This document shows positions 6,278 through 6,972 of a stretch of DNA of 6,972 bases, in pieces (position 1 is the stretch's first letter; the number at the start of each line of letters is the position of its first letter). This stretch comes from Bacteroidales bacterium UBA1197 (lineage in GTDB: Bacteria > Bacteroidota > Bacteroidia > Bacteroidales > UBA932). Position numbers and translations under genes: made by a program. The notes beneath the pieces were generated by a model. The model was not told where the DNA came from. It saw only the letters and a program-made list of their open reading frames with translations, and searched no databases. The stretch covers positions 32,304-39,275 of the forward strand of contig DBYB01000012.1 of the NCBI GenBank assembly GCA_002309995.1, in the 5' to 3' direction.

Positions 6278-6447
6278 CATACACAAGCGTTTTCGCTTTT
6301 GAACCGGTGATAAATCCTACCACGATTCTAAATGCCCCGGGTTCAACAGTGATAAGCGCCTGCACAGTTAGGTGCAGGTGTTTATTCATCTGGTTGGGGC
6401 TCCGTGGTAGGTTCACCGAAGGATGAATGTAGCCTGCACCTTTTTTT
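6278..6447 (+). ncRNA. Candidate structured RNA with alternative hairpins, about 170 nt
   Basis: I do not recognise the RNA family. Four pairings can be drawn by eye. AAGCG/CGCTT (6285-6289 with 6294-6298) has a TTTT loop. TTGAACCGG (6299-6307) pairs with CCGGGTTCAA (6337-6346) with one bulge. CCTGCAC (6359-6365) pairs with GTGCAGG (6372-6378). GGTGCAGG (6371-6378) also pairs with CCTGCACC (6433-6440), with an inner ATTCATC/GATGAAT stem, followed by seven Ts. The third and fourth share a strand and exclude each other. CCTACCACG (6316-6324), in the loop of the second hairpin, is a perfect complement of CGTGGTAGG (6403-6411), in the loop of the last one. The T-run fixes the strand as plus. It may be a free-standing sRNA or a riboswitch-like leader. 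The antisense frame at 6264-6503 is less likely to be the real product. Confidence 0.55.
6371..6447 (+). terminator. Terminator with internal stem, competing with an upstream hairpin
   Basis: GGTGCAGG (6371-6378) and CCTGCACC (6433-6440) form the base, ATTCATC (6384-6390) and GATGAAT (6422-6428) an inner stem, and TTTTTTT (6441-6447) follows directly. The left arm can instead pair with 6359-6365, which would disrupt the terminator. Confidence 0.65.
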
Positions 6448-6468
6448 ATGGTCTGCGGCGATAATAAC

Positions 6469-6508
6469 ACAGATTGCCTCTTCCTTGCAGGGGATCTGGA
6501 CAATCTGT
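6469..6508. repeat. 8-bp stem enclosing copy 2 of the direct repeat
   Basis: ACAGATTG (6469-6476) pairs perfectly with CAATCTGT (6501-6508). The 24-base loop contains the second copy of TTGCAGGGGATCTGG (6485-6499). It sits between the terminators at 6371-6447 and 6512-6543. Confidence 0.5.
6485..6499. repeat. 15-bp direct repeat, copy 2 (copy 1 at 5852-5866)
   Basis: Second exact copy of TTGCAGGGGATCTGG, here in non-coding sequence in the loop of a hairpin. Both copies lie in the same orientation, 633 bases apart, on either side of the palindrome-rich region and the structured RNA. Confidence 0.65.
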
Positions 6509-6511
6509 ACA

Positions 6512-6543
6512 GGGCAGGCCTACTCGAGGGGCTTGCCCTTTTT
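6512..6543 (+). terminator. Second plus-strand terminator
   Basis: GGGCAGGCC (6512-6520) pairs with GGCTTGCCC (6530-6538) through nine positions including one G-U, with a nine-base loop and TTTTT at 6539-6543. It lies about 65 bases after the first terminator, so it would catch readthrough of the structured RNA. In the minus direction no T-run follows, so it does not clearly serve the gene ending at 6562. Confidence 0.7.
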
Positions 6544-6561
6544 ACAGTAGAATAATCAGAG

Positions 6562-6972
6562 CTATAGCAGTTCGCTTACCTTGGCCCAATAGTAATAGGC
6601 TTCCGGATTGTTCCTTCTAAGCCGGGAAAGGCGAACGGGAACCGTATCTGCAAGCCTCAATTCAGCCAGCCCTTCCATATCCGGCGAGTACGGTGTAAAG
6701 GAATCAACACCCTTTTCCAGCATGGTTGCCAGTAGCGCGGCTTTGGCCGCATCCACAATAGCATCTTCTATTACATAGCGCCTGCGGAGCATAAAGGCCT
6801 GCATTCTCTTTATACCATCTTGCAGCAAGTCAAACTGGCCAGCACCTTCTGCTCCCCTTGTGGAGATGCACAATGCTGTCTGACGTATATCCTCATAAAC
6901 CGGAGCTACATCTGGAGTCTGTTCTCTGTATCCAAGTTCAATAGGGGCAATCTTTTCGAAAACATCACGCAC
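6562..6972 (-). CDS. Unrecognised protein, C-terminal 136 residues; start outside window
   Basis: The frame is open to the right edge, so the GTG at 6970-6972 is probably an internal Val and the gene continues beyond. I do not recognise the family. The visible part is soluble and mostly helical, with no signal peptide or membrane segment. It includes VYEDIRQTALCISTRG, then AGQFDLLQDGIKRMQAFMLR, then an Ala-rich helix IEDAIVDAAKAALLATML. It ends with a basic, aromatic tail RLSRLRRNNPEAYYYWAKV followed by SELL and TAG. The pattern is clearly that of a real protein. It points the same way as the 107-residue gene, but about 670 bases and the oppositely directed RNA lie between them, so they are unlikely to share an operon. 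Confidence 0.7.
   Translation of the reverse strand: MRDVFEKIAPIELGYREQTPDVAPVYEDIRQTALCISTRGAEGAGQFDLLQDGIKRMQAFMLRRRYVIEDAIVDAAKAALLATMLEKGVDSFTPYSPDMEGLAELRLADTVPVRLSRLRRNNPEAYYYWAKVSELL

Noticed and set aside
6264..6503. Minus-strand open frame of 79 residues
   Set aside because: Starts at TTG and is antisense to the stem-rich segment, whose T-run shows plus-strand transcription; the complementary segments explain the sequence better. Not fully excluded.
6448..6555. 35-codon plus-strand frame starting right after the seven-T run
   Set aside because: A terminator hairpin lies inside it and no ribosome site precedes it; kept only as an open question under findings.
5896..6560. tRNA, rRNA, CRISPR array or known riboswitch in the gene-free region
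   Set aside because: No cloverleaf, rRNA motif, regularly spaced repeats, or thiamine, cobalamin or SAM box that I could identify by eye.

Overview
The window looks like the chromosome of a Bacteroidales bacterium (Bacteroides, Alistipes, Prevotella or a relative). The evidence is a run of fimbrillin-type lipoproteins of the FimA/Mfa1 and FimB/Mfa2 kind, acidic or lysine-rich residues just after the lipid cysteine, starts without a clear Shine-Dalgarno sequence, and a promoter that fits the Bacteroidetes TTTG / TAnnTTTG pattern. The species cannot be fixed from the sequence alone.

Bases 1-5431 are a plus-strand type V pilus (fimbria) locus. It opens with the 3' part of a fimbrillin gene (1-573), followed at once by a strong intrinsic terminator (615-653). 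Four tightly packed genes follow: three paralogous accessory fimbrillin-like lipoproteins (668-1990, 1997-3328, 3333-4712) and a shorter FimB/Mfa2-type anchor or assembly lipoprotein (4709-5431). Gaps of 6 and 4 bases and a 4-base ATGA overlap indicate one translationally coupled unit, which ends at a second terminator (5493-5523). A likely reading is that the upstream gene encodes the abundant shaft subunit, that the terminator limits readthrough, and that the four downstream genes supply lower-abundance anchor, accessory and tip parts.

The three accessory proteins share one layout: a lipid cysteine at residue 19, a short beta-strand, a Thr-Lys-(Ala/Ser) motif near residue 50, a central Pro-(Leu/Met)-(Met/Val)-Gly core, and a C-terminal strand with an invariant Trp. 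This matches the type V pilus model, in which a trypsin-like protease removes the N-terminal strand to allow polymerisation.

Bases 5572-6972 differ. A convergent minus-strand gene encodes an unrecognised 107-residue helical protein (5572-5895). Then comes about 660 bases with no convincing protein gene but much inverted symmetry: a 14-bp palindrome, a spaced inverted repeat, several hairpins and a 15-bp direct repeat. At its distal end a Bacteroidetes-like promoter (6242-6271) is followed by about 170 bases that fold into a structured RNA with mutually exclusive hairpins, a possible 9-bp loop-loop contact and a seven-T terminator (6278-6447). This is the most interesting non-coding signal here. 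The window closes with the C-terminal part of an unrecognised minus-strand gene (6562-6972).
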